Shown here: in pieces, positions 25,464 through 33,274 of the stretch
Layout: each line of letters starts with the position of its first letter
How positions within the stretch are numbered: the first letter of the stretch is position 1
Origin: Streptomyces xiamenensis
GTDB taxonomy: Bacteria; Actinomycetota; Actinomycetes; Streptomycetales; Streptomycetaceae
DNA length: 64,000 nucleotides
NCBI RefSeq assembly: GCF_000993785.3
Contig: NZ_CP009922.3
Location: 682,001-746,000, forward strand
Reading direction: 5' to 3'
Program-made: the position numbers and the translations under genes
Notes under the pieces: generated by a model
What the model saw: only the letters and a program-made list of their open reading frames with translations
Database searches by the model: none
What the model was told of the DNA's origin: nothing

Positions 25464-26918
25464 ATGCCCAGAACCTTGTCCCTCGCGCTCGCCGCCCTCG
25501 TGGTGGCGACCGCGCTTCCTGGGGCGGCGGCGGCCGCGGCACCGGACACCGTGCGGTGGGGCCCGTGCCCCGAGGAGGTCGCCGCGCCCCGTCTGGAGTG
25601 CTCGACGCTCGACGTCCCGCTGGACTACGGCGATCCGGACGGACGGAGGATCGAGATCTCCATCTCCCGGCTGGCGAGCGAGGAACCGGCACAGCGCCGC
25701 GGCGTGCTGCTGACCAACCCGGGCGGCCCCGGCGGCCCCGGCCTCGGCTACCCCGCCGTGCTCGCCGCCGCGGGGCTGCCGCAGGAGGTGCTGGACTCCT
25801 ACGACCTGATCGGCTTCGACCCCCGCGGCGTCGGCCACAGCACCCCGGTGACCTGCGACCTGACGGAGGAACAGCAGCAGCGCGGCGCCTTCGCGCCGTA
25901 CGCGCACACCGCCGCCGACGTCACGCGGGAGGCGGGATACGCGCGGACCGTCGCCGAGAGCTGCGCCGCCTCGGAGACCGCGTGGATGCTGCCGCACACC
26001 ACCACCGCGAACACCGCGCGCGACATGGACGCGATCCGGGTCGCGCTCGGCGAGCCGACGATCTCGTACCTGGGCGCCTCCTACGGCACCTACCTCGGCG
26101 CGGTGTACGCGACGATGTTCCCGCACGGCGGCGACCGGATCGTGCTCGACAGCAGCCTGGGGCCCGGCGGTTACGACGTCACGGCCATGCGGATGTTCGC
26201 CCGTGGACTGGAGGACCGCTTCCCGGACTTCGCGGCGTTCGCCGCGGCCCGCCCCGAGTACGGCCTGGGCAGCACCCCGGAACAGGTGCGCGCGACGTTC
26301 TTCGAGCTGGCGGAACGGCTGGAGGCGGCGCCGGTCGAGGGCGTCGACGGGACCCTGTTCCGCGCCCTCACCTTCGAATACCTCTACAGCGACGCACTGA
26401 TGCCCATGCTGGCAGGGATGTGGCAGGCGCTCGACACGGGCAGCCCGCTGCCGCCCGGTCTGCCGCCGCCGTCGGGGGACCTGGAGAACCTCATGGCGTC
26501 CCGGCTCCATGTGATCTGCGGTGATTCCCGCTGGCCCGGGACCGTGCGGGAGTACCAGCGCAACGTCGCGGTCGACCGGATCAGGTACCCGATGCTGGGC
26601 GGGTCCACCGCGAGCATCGGTCCGTGCGCGTTCTGGCCGTCCGAGCGGGTCGGGCCGCCGGTGCGCATCGATGACCGGGGGCCCTCGAACGTCCTCATCG
26701 TGCAGAACGAGCGCGACCCCGGAACACCGCTGGCCGGCGCCGTGGAGCTGCGGCGGGCGTTCGGGGACCGGGCCACACTGGTGACCGCCGACCAGGGCGG
26801 GCACGGTGTCTACCCGTTCGGCGGCAACACGTGCGCGAAGGACGCGGCGACCGCGTTCCTCACCTCCGGGGAACGCCCGTCCGGGGACCTCGCCTGCGCG
26901 GCGGAGCCGGGCGCGTAA
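25464..26918 (+). CDS. Secreted alpha/beta hydrolase, tripeptidyl aminopeptidase family
   Basis: A 484-residue exported hydrolase of the SlpD/SlpE/Tap family (peptidase S33-like). A Sec signal peptide (MPRTLSLALAALVVAT, cleavage near AAAA) precedes the mature protein. Visible are the oxyanion strand LLTNPGGPGGPGLGYP, the IGFDPRGVGHS turn, nucleophile elbow LGASYGTYLG (Ser at the centre of GxSxG), and the C-terminal domain with ERDPGTPL (Asp) and GGHGVYPFG (His). ATG at 25464 has GAGGAGG upstream. It probably releases N-terminal peptides outside the cell. A proline iminopeptidase-like or esterase role cannot be excluded. Confidence 0.9.
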   Translation: MPRTLSLALAALVVATALPGAAAAAAPDTVRWGPCPEEVAAPRLECSTLDVPLDYGDPDGRRIEISISRLASEEPAQRRGVLLTNPGGPGGPGLGYPAVLAAAGLPQEVLDSYDLIGFDPRGVGHSTPVTCDLTEEQQQRGAFAPYAHTAADVTREAGYARTVAESCAASETAWMLPHTTTANTARDMDAIRVALGEPTISYLGASYGTYLGAVYATMFPHGGDRIVLDSSLGPGGYDVTAMRMFARGLEDRFPDFAAFAAARPEYGLGSTPEQVRATFFELAERLEAAPVEGVDGTLFRALTFEYLYSDALMPMLAGMWQALDTGSPLPPGLPPPSGDLENLMASRLHVICGDSRWPGTVREYQRNVAVDRIRYPMLGGSTASIGPCAFWPSERVGPPVRIDDRGPSNVLIVQNERDPGTPLAGAVELRRAFGDRATLVTADQGGHGVYPFGGNTCAKDAATAFLTSGERPSGDLACAAEPGA

Positions 26919-26953
26919 CGGAAACGGGCACGCCGTGCGCCCACCGGGGCCCG

Positions 26954-28141
26954 TCAGCGCTGCCGGCGGGCGTTGAGCCGGGCGGCCTGGCGCGTGAGGT
27001 GGTCCCGCTCGGCGAGATGGGGGGCCAGGTGGGCCGCCTCGGAGTACAGCCGTGCCGCTGTCGTCAGGTCGCCCCGGCGCTCATGGAGGTAGGCCGCCAC
27101 CGCGGTGTACCGGGGCAGTGCGGCGTCCAGCCCCGAGAGCGCCGCCAGGCCGGCGTCCGGCCCTTCGGCCTCCCCGACGGCGACCGCGCGGTTGAGCCGG
27201 ACGACCGGGCTGTCGGTCAGGCGCGTCAGCTCGTCGTACCACTCGACGATCTGCGCCCAGTCGGTCTCCCGGGCCGTGGGTGCGTCGGCGTGGAGCGCCG
27301 CGACGGCGGCCTGGGCCTGGAACTCGCCCAGCCGGTCGCGGGCGAGAGCCGCCTGCAGGATCCGCACCCCCTCGGCGATCAGCGCCGTGTCCCAGCGGCC
27401 GCGGTCCTGCTCGGCGAGCGGCACCAGGCTGCCGTCGGCCGCGGTCCTGGCGGCACGCCGGGCGTGGTGCAGCAGCATGAGGGCGAGCAGCCCGGCGACC
27501 TCGGGGTGGTCGACGCGGGCCGCGAGCTGCCGGGTGAGGCGGATGGCCTCGGCGGCGAGGTCGATGTCGCCGGAGTAGCCCTCGTTGAAGACGAGGTAGA
27601 GGACACGCAGCACGGTGGCGACATCGCCGGGCCGGTCGAACCGCACGCCGGAGACGGTGCGCTTGGCGCGGCTGATGCGCTGCGCCATCGTGGCCTCGGG
27701 CACCAGGTAGGCCCGGGCGATCTGGCGGGTGGTGAGGCCGCCGACGGCGCGCAGGGTGAGGGCGACCGCCGACGCGGGGGTGAGCGACGGGTGGGCGCAC
27801 AGGAAGTAGAGCTGGAGCGTGTCGTCCACGGCGGGCGCGGGCCCGGGGGCGGGTTCCTCCTCGGCGAGATCCTCGCGCCGGCGTCGCGCGGTGTCCGCGC
27901 GGGTCGCGTCGAGGAACCTGCGCCAGGCCACCGTGATCAGCCAGCCCTTGGCGTCCCGGAGGGGCTCCGCCGGCCCTGCGGATCCCGGGGAGGGTTCCGC
28001 CGGCCAGTGCCGGAGCGCCTCGATCAGCGCCTCCTGCACGGCGTCCTCGGCCGCCGCGAAGTCGGCTCCGCGGCGGACGAGGACGGTGATGACGCCCGGG
28101 ATGAGGCTCCTGAGCAGGGCCTCGTCCATGGATGAGGTCAT
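26954..28141 (-). CDS. ECF42-group sigma factor with C-terminal TPR-like extension
   Basis: A 395-residue sigma factor. Region 2 is DFAAAEDAVQEALIEALRHW with GWLITVAWRRFLDATRAD, region 4 is GLTTRQIARAYLVPEATMAQ followed by RISRAKRTV, and residues about 190-395 form the long helical DUF6596/TPR-like extension (VLRVLYLVFNEGY, then ARDRLGEFQAQAAVAALHAD) that marks group ECF42. The ATG at 28141 overlaps the YCII gene by 4 bp (ATGA), the invariant arrangement of this group, which has no anti-sigma factor; the extension is thought to control activity. Likely autoregulated together with the YCII gene. Confidence 0.93.
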   Translation of the reverse strand: MTSSMDEALLRSLIPGVITVLVRRGADFAAAEDAVQEALIEALRHWPAEPSPGSAGPAEPLRDAKGWLITVAWRRFLDATRADTARRRREDLAEEEPAPGPAPAVDDTLQLYFLCAHPSLTPASAVALTLRAVGGLTTRQIARAYLVPEATMAQRISRAKRTVSGVRFDRPGDVATVLRVLYLVFNEGYSGDIDLAAEAIRLTRQLAARVDHPEVAGLLALMLLHHARRAARTAADGSLVPLAEQDRGRWDTALIAEGVRILQAALARDRLGEFQAQAAVAALHADAPTARETDWAQIVEWYDELTRLTDSPVVRLNRAVAVGEAEGPDAGLAALSGLDAALPRYTAVAAYLHERRGDLTTAARLYSEAAHLAPHLAERDHLTRQAARLNARRQR

Positions 28142-28545
28142 TCGGTGACGGTGGGCGGCGCGGTCAGGAACGGGCGCACCTCCAGCCACTCGTGGATCGG
28201 CCTGCCGCCGGCTCCCGGGGCGGCCGACAGTTCTCCGGCCAGCTCGACGGCGCGCTCGTAGCTGTCCACGTCGATGATCATCCAGCCGGCGATGAGGTCC
28301 TTGGTCTCCGCGAACGGCCCGTCGGTAACCGGCGGGCGCCCCTCACCGTCGTACCGGACCCACGCTCCCTCGGGGGCGAGTGCCTGACCGTCGACGAACT
28401 CGCCGCTGCTTTCCAGGCGGGCGGCGAAGTCGTTCATGTACTGGATGTGGGCCGAGATCTCCTCGGGGCTCCACCGGTCCATCGGCACGTCGTTGACGGC
28501 GGCCGGGGCGCCGCGGTAGTGCTTCAGCAGCAGGTACTTGGCCAT
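28138..28545 (-). CDS. YCII (DGPF) domain protein
   Basis: A 135-residue protein beginning MAKYLLLKHYRG and carrying the family signature VTDGPFAETKDLIAGWMIIDV, with YERAVELAGELS after it. The biochemical role is unknown; members are small ferredoxin-like-fold proteins. It is first in the two-gene operon with the ECF42 sigma factor (4-bp overlap), and YCII genes are the standard partners and targets of ECF42 factors. Confidence 0.93.
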   Translation of the reverse strand: MAKYLLLKHYRGAPAAVNDVPMDRWSPEEISAHIQYMNDFAARLESSGEFVDGQALAPEGAWVRYDGEGRPPVTDGPFAETKDLIAGWMIIDVDSYERAVELAGELSAAPGAGGRPIHEWLEVRPFLTAPPTVTE

Positions 28546-28742
28546 CGTGGTTCTCCTCGGTGCGCGTGCGACCCATTGTGGTCGCGTTCACCCCGGGGAC
28601 GGAGCCGGACACGGATTCTCGACATCACCGTCCAACTTTTCCGGCCCCGGCCCCGGCGATGAGCCTCCTCGCCCCCCGTTGTCAGTGCTCCCTGCTTCGA
28701 TGGCCCCGTCGTGATGTGACACCACCATGCGGAGGAGAGACC

Positions 28743-29117
28743 GTGGGCACCTGGGGCAGTGGGAACTTCGACAGCGACACGGCCAGGGACTATCTGTCCT
28801 CCTTCATGGATCGGCTCGTCGCGGAGGTGGCCGAGGTCATGGAGGGGGATCCGGTCGCCATCGAGCCCGACGAGTACTGGGGGGTGGCCGTGCCGTGTCA
28901 GCTGGAGCTGCTGCACGTCCTGGTCCGGGCCGGCCACACCTCCGACACGCCGCTGCGCCCGGAGGTGGTGGAGAGGTGGAAGAAGCACTTCATGGCCGTC
29001 TGGGAGCGGACCATCGACGAGCTGGAACCCTCGCGGGAGTACAAGGAAGAACGCCGCGCGGTGCTGGTCCGTACCTTCGACCAGCTGGCCGGGGCGGCAG
29101 CCGAACGCGCCGCGTAG
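28743..29117 (+). CDS. DUF4259 protein
   Basis: A 124-residue small cytosolic protein starting GTWGSGNFDSDTARDYL, the hallmark of DUF4259. No function is known. GTG at 28743 is chosen for the GGAGGAG Shine-Dalgarno and because the family starts exactly there. The remainder is helical (VAIEPDEYWGVAVPCQLELL). It stands alone, divergent from the YCII gene and convergent with the FUSC gene. Confidence 0.88.
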   Translation: MGTWGSGNFDSDTARDYLSSFMDRLVAEVAEVMEGDPVAIEPDEYWGVAVPCQLELLHVLVRAGHTSDTPLRPEVVERWKKHFMAVWERTIDELEPSREYKEERRAVLVRTFDQLAGAAAERAA

Positions 29118-29157
29118 CCGGTCCGGTGCGGACCGGGGGTCAGGCGCGCAGCGCCCG

Positions 29158-30330
29158 TCAGGTCCAGGGCGGGCCGGGAGCGCGGGCCAGGTCGTCCAGG
29201 GCCCGCCGGGCATCGGTGAGCAGCGCCCCGTACAGCGGCCATTCGCCCGGTGCCCGCAGGTCCGCCCGGCGGCTGCTGCCCGCCAGTTCGGCGGCCCGGC
29301 GCCGACCGGTGGCCACCGGACCGCCGTCCGGCTCCGGGCCACCCTCTCCGGCGGGCGCCGCGGAACCGCTCTCACCCAGCTGATGCGCCGCCCGGCCGAT
29401 GTCCTCCAGCAGCCCGGCGAAGGGAAGGAGGAAGTCGCCGGCCAGCGCCGCCCGGTTGTCGCGCCCGGCCGCGTAGTCGAGCCCCCGGACGACGGACTCC
29501 AGCTGGTAGGCGGCACGCTCCAGGGCGGTCACCCGGGCGTGGTGATCCGGCAGGCTCAGCAGGCCGCCGCTCACCAGCCGCCGCGGATTGAGCCGGACGT
29601 TCTCCTCGCCCAGCTCCACCGTCGCCCGGGCCTGACGGGCCATGGTCCGCAGTGCCTGCGCCTCGTCCCACCAGGCACGGGTCTCCGCCTCTCCCGGTCC
29701 GCCCTCGCGCAGGTTGCGCGCGACGCCGGCCGCCAGATCGCCGACCCGCCCGGCAAGGTACGCGATGGACCGGTCGGCGTCCCGGTGGTGCACCGCCGGC
29801 GCCAGCACCACGACGGCCACCAGGCCGCAGCCGATCCCGATCAGCACCGCGGCCGCCAGCCCGGCGCCGTAGTCCCACTCCCCGTTGCCGGTGGAGAAGG
29901 CGAACAGTGCGGTGACCGGCACCTGGAGCCGCTGCGCGCCCAGCGGCTGCGCCCGGGAGAGGGCCAGCGCCACCAGGAGCAGCACGGCCAGGGTCCACGC
30001 GGTGCGTCCCGCGGCCGAGCCGAAGACGGCGGCCAGCACCACCCCGAGCGTGACGGCCGCCAGATAGCGCCAGGACTGCTGGATCGAGCGGTGCACCGTT
30101 CCCTGGATGGCCAGCAGTGTGGTGAACGGGGCGAAGGTGGCGACGCCCGGCGCCAGCAACCAGGAGGCCAGGGACCAGGCGGCCACCGCCGCGGCCACCG
30201 TCTTCAGCTGGAGCAGCAGGTCCTCCCGCTCCCAGCCGGGTGTGCGCACGGCCTGCCGCAGCCGGTCCCGCAGCACCGCCACTCGTACCGTCACCGCGTG
30301 GACCGGTCCCCGTACCGTCCTTCCGCACAC
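29158..30330 (-). CDS. FUSC-family integral membrane protein
   Basis: A 390-residue protein of the fusaric acid resistance/aromatic acid exporter-like superfamily. Residues about 40-180 hold about six hydrophobic segments (WSLASWLLAPGVATFAPF, VTLGVVLAAVFGSAAG, AAVLIGIGCGLVAVVVLAP) and the rest is a soluble helical domain. Full-length FUSC proteins have two membrane halves; this is the one-half form common in actinobacteria. The transported substrate is unknown. The downstream SRPBCC gene is divergent across 208 bp. Confidence 0.82.
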   Translation of the reverse strand: MCGRTVRGPVHAVTVRVAVLRDRLRQAVRTPGWEREDLLLQLKTVAAAVAAWSLASWLLAPGVATFAPFTTLLAIQGTVHRSIQQSWRYLAAVTLGVVLAAVFGSAAGRTAWTLAVLLLVALALSRAQPLGAQRLQVPVTALFAFSTGNGEWDYGAGLAAAVLIGIGCGLVAVVVLAPAVHHRDADRSIAYLAGRVGDLAAGVARNLREGGPGEAETRAWWDEAQALRTMARQARATVELGEENVRLNPRRLVSGGLLSLPDHHARVTALERAAYQLESVVRGLDYAAGRDNRAALAGDFLLPFAGLLEDIGRAAHQLGESGSAAPAGEGGPEPDGGPVATGRRRAAELAGSSRRADLRAPGEWPLYGALLTDARRALDDLARAPGPPWT

Positions 30331-30538
30331 GCCTCCTCACAGCCACGTCGGCTGCCCGGCGGGACCGGCGGCAAACGTGCGCGGCGGGGCCGTCCGACCG
30401 CCCCTACGAGCTGCCGCGCGGTCCGGAAAGTGCTTCCATCCGTACAGGAAGAACGCGGCGCCCTCCCCCCTGAACAGGCACAGCGCGACACCGTGAGGGC
30501 AGGCTCCGTACCGCTCGCCCAGGCGTCTGGAGGCATCC

Positions 30539-31018
30539 ATGGCCGTACGGCACCGACTGATCGCCCATCCACCCGACACGGTGTGGGACGTCCTGGCCGA
30601 CCCCTCCCAGTACGCCGCCTGGGTGGTCGGCACCAAGGATTCCGCACCGGCGGAGGGCGAGTGGCCCGAAGTCGGCTCCGCGCTGGCCTACACCGTGCGC
30701 CTCGGCCGCAAGGATCTGCACGGCCGCACCTGGGTGCGGCGCTGCGAGCCACCTCGGGCCCTGGAGCTGGAGGTCGACAGCGGGCGGCTCGGCACCGCGC
30801 GCATCTCCCTGGACATCCGCCCGTGGGGCGAGGAGACCCTGGTCATCATGGACGAGCACCCGCTGCGCGGCTTCGGAGGCACCGTGCACAACGCCGTCCT
30901 GGACGCGGTGCAGCAACTGCGGCACCGCGGGATGCTCGCCCGGCTGGAACGGCTGGTGGACGAGCGGGCGTCGCTGCCCTCCGGGCACCGGCCGGGCTCC
31001 GGGGGCCCGGGGAGCTGA
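30539..31018 (+). CDS. SRPBCC-family (START/Bet v 1-like) protein
   Basis: A 159-residue ligand-binding fold protein: VRHRLIAHPPDTVWDVLADP at the start (typical of polyketide cyclase/dehydrase-like SRPBCC proteins), a beta-sheet core (LAYTVRLGRKDLHGRTWVRR, TLVIMDEHPLRGFGG) and the long C-terminal helix (LDAVQQLRHRGMLARLERLV). A hydrophobic ligand is expected; its identity is unknown. Homologues in Streptomyces are often followed by a FAD-dependent oxidoreductase gene, and here a fragment of such a gene follows immediately. Confidence 0.85.
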   Translation: MAVRHRLIAHPPDTVWDVLADPSQYAAWVVGTKDSAPAEGEWPEVGSALAYTVRLGRKDLHGRTWVRRCEPPRALELEVDSGRLGTARISLDIRPWGEETLVIMDEHPLRGFGGTVHNAVLDAVQQLRHRGMLARLERLVDERASLPSGHRPGSGGPGS

Positions 31019-31143
31019 CGGCGGCGCTCGTCCGCGGACCGAGCCGGCGCGGTATCACCGTACGGTGCGGGGAGCGGGTCACCGAGGTCTCAGTGCGGGG
31101 CGGACGGGTGGCAGGCGTGCGCACGGCGGCCGGGACGGTGCAT
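31012..31143 (+). pseudogene. Remnant of a FAD-dependent oxidoreductase gene
   Basis: Overlapping the SRPBCC stop in another frame, the translation ELTAALVRGP through RCGERVTEVSVRGGRVAGVR to TAAGTVHVA has the exact look of the internal strand-turn-strand segment that precedes the FAD domain closure in NAD(P)/FAD oxidoreductases (CrtI/GMC type). No dinucleotide-binding motif, start codon or remaining domains are found on either side, and the frame then runs into low-complexity residues. It is best read as an internal-deletion relic of a gene that once followed the SRPBCC gene. Confidence 0.5.
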
Positions 31144-31233
31144 GTGGCCTTTGCCCACCCGGGCGGCGGCGTGCCACGGCGCGCCCGGGGCCAACGCCGC
31201 CCCCGCCGCGCGGCGCGCGGGCAGCACCGCCCG

Positions 31234-32258
31234 TCAGGCGCCGGGCCCTGCCAGGGGTGAGCGCAACGCTGACTCACCCGAGCGCCAGGCGGTCAGCACC
31301 TCCCCCGCCAGACGGTCCTCCAGATGAGCGGTCGCCCCGATGCCGAAGGCCACATCGGCCGCCAGCGCGGGCTCGTCCGCCAGCAGACCTCCCACGACAT
31401 CGTGACGGACCACTTGTTCGTGCACGGCGTCCGCCTCCACGTGTTCGTCGTAGAAGCGCACGGCGGCCGGGCCCGCGCCCACCCGCGCATCGCGGCGGCC
31501 AGCCGGCGGGAGGCCGGCGGGGACGTCACCTCCACCGCGGCGAAGTGGCCCACCAGCGCCCCGCGCAGCGACCGGTGCAGGCCGAACAGCGACATGAGGT
31601 TGACCGTGGCCAGGGCCGGTGCCGGGGCCGCGTCGAGGTACCGGCCGTAGGCCGGGTCCAGGCCGAGATCCCTCATCAGCGCCGCGAACAGCTCGGCGTG
31701 CACCCGATCGGCGCGCCCCGCCCCGAACTCGTCGTACTCGATGGCGACCATCGCGGCCTTCGCCCGCCCTCGCAGCCGGGGCACGACCCACAGGTGCGGG
31801 TCCGCCTCCTTGAGGTGGTAGAGGGAACGCAGCGCCGCGTACTCCCGCACCTGCCACAGGGTGCCTTCCCCGGCGAGGTGGTGGCTCACGCTGTCCCCGC
31901 TGTCGCCGACCGGTTCCACGAGCAGTTCGCCCAGGGCCTGCTCGGCGTTCTCACCGGTGGTGGTGTCCCGCCGCAGGGCCGTCAGGAAACGGTCCTCCGC
32001 GTCGGCGCGCAGCCGCAGCAGCGCGGGGTCCCACTCGTAAGCGTCGTCGATGCCGGCGAAGCCCCGGTAGTGCAGTTCGTACAGGAGGTACAGGGCCAGT
32101 TGCAGATCCGCTCCGTAGGGATCGGCGCCGGAGACCGCGGCGGCCCGTGGCAGCGGACTCGCCGCCCCGCGCAGGGCGGCGATCACCGCGCCCGACAGGT
32201 CGCCCCTGGCCGGGGGCAGCGGAGGGGACGCGGTGACGCGCAGCGGCAGCGTGGTCAC
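31234..32258 (-). pseudogene. Haem-oxygenase-like diiron (iron-containing redox) protein gene with a frameshift
   Basis: The gene begins at GTG 32258 (GGAGGAAG Shine-Dalgarno) and runs about 256 codons with family features (LYLLYELHYRGFAG, IEYDEFGAGRADRVHAELFA), then loses frame near 31482-31487. The -1 frame continues at once as RVGAGPAAVRFYDEHVEADA and VHEQVVRHDVVGG, the third metal-ligand segment of the haem-oxygenase-like diiron oxidase family, to a stop at 31234. Restoring one base (CGCGG to CGCCGG) would rebuild a normal protein of about 341 residues. Whether this is a real mutation or a sequencing error in a GC run cannot be told. It overlaps the CDGSH gene by 4 bp. Confidence 0.75.
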
Positions 32259-32530
32259 GGGGCTTCCTCCGTTCCGCCGGGAGGCGGCGATCCGGGCCCG
32301 GGCCGCCGTTCGGGTGAGTTCCGCCGGTCGTTCCCGCGGGACCGGCGGCGGTGGCTGGTGTCGCACCACGGATAGCTGCGGCTGCGCCGGCACGCGCACA
32401 GGGCGACCTGGAACCGCTGGGAGGACACGACGGTGCCGTCCGGGAGGACGACCTCCACGGGCCCTTCCACCAGGATGGGTCCGTCCGCGTCGAGCCGTAT
32501 CCGGCAGGGCCGTTCAGAGTCTTTCGGCAC
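32255..32530 (-). CDS. CDGSH iron-sulfur domain protein
   Basis: A 91-residue protein with the [2Fe-2S] 3Cys-1His signature CACRRSRSYPWCDTSH (mitoNEET-type), near the middle, after a short beta segment (GPVEVVLPDGTVVSSQRFQV). Likely a cytosolic electron-transfer or redox-sensing protein. GTG at 32530 is chosen by frame and coupling: it lies 17 bp inside the upstream methyltransferase gene, and its stop overlaps the diiron-protein start by 4 bp (GTGA). The three-gene set is a recurring actinobacterial operon; the CDGSH protein may reduce the diiron partner. Confidence 0.88.
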   Translation of the reverse strand: MPKDSERPCRIRLDADGPILVEGPVEVVLPDGTVVSSQRFQVALCACRRSRSYPWCDTSHRRRSRGNDRRNSPERRPGPGSPPPGGTEEAP

Positions 32531-33191
32531 GGATGACCACCAGCTCCTCCTCGTCCTGGCCGTGTTCCAGCAGCCCTTGGGCGCGCAGCCAGGGGGCGCG
32601 CTGCCGCAGGACGGGGCCCAGCGGTATCCGGGCCCGGTCGCCGACGGTGGCGTGCAGTCCTGACCGCTGCAGCCGCAGCAGGGTGTCTTCCGTTCCGCAC
32701 AGGGTGGAGTGGACCAGGAGCAGCACACCGCGCGGGCGCAGCAGCCCGGGGGCGGTGGCGCAGATACGGTCCAGCAGGGTCCGTCCGTCGGCACCCGCGT
32801 CCCAGGCCACGCGGGCCCCGTGACGGGCCGGCCGGCGGGGCGGGGCCGGTACGTACGGCGGGTTGCTGACCACCAGGTCGAAGGTCAGGCCCCGCAGGCT
32901 TGCGGCCAGGTCCCCCCGGCGCACGTCGATGGTCACGCGGGCCAGCAGGGCGTTCAGCCGGGCCGTCAGTACCGCGCGGCGGGCGATGTCCACGGCGGTC
33001 ACATCGGCGCCCGTGAGGGCGGCGCGCACGGCGAGCACCCCGCTGCCGGTGCACAGGTCCAGCACGGAGGTGCCCGGGCCGGTCCGCTCGCGGGCCAGCG
33101 CACCGGCCATGAGCCGGCTGTCGTACTGCGGCGGGTAGACACCCGGAACCGTGAGGACTCTGCCGAGGGCCGGTGGTGAGGTGGTCGTCAT
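32514..33191 (-). CDS. HemK/PrmC-related N-methyltransferase
   Basis: A 225-residue SAM-dependent methyltransferase. Motif I is VLDLCTGSGVLAVRAAL, motif II VTAVDIARRAV, and the diagnostic NPPY motif appears as VVSNPPYVPAPP, which marks enzymes methylating amide or exocyclic nitrogens (PrmC, MTQ2). It lacks the N-terminal domain of true PrmC. It is first in the operon with the CDGSH and diiron genes (17-bp overlap), so its target may lie in that redox system, but this is a guess. Confidence 0.87.
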   Translation of the reverse strand: MTTTSPPALGRVLTVPGVYPPQYDSRLMAGALARERTGPGTSVLDLCTGSGVLAVRAALTGADVTAVDIARRAVLTARLNALLARVTIDVRRGDLAASLRGLTFDLVVSNPPYVPAPPRRPARHGARVAWDAGADGRTLLDRICATAPGLLRPRGVLLLVHSTLCGTEDTLLRLQRSGLHATVGDRARIPLGPVLRQRAPWLRAQGLLEHGQDEEELVVIRAERL

Positions 33192-33274
33192 GCGCGCTCC
33201 TGTCGCCTCCCCGCACCGGGCGGTGCGTCCGGGGGGCCGGTTCCGTGGGGCATGGCATGCGTCGACGGTGACGG

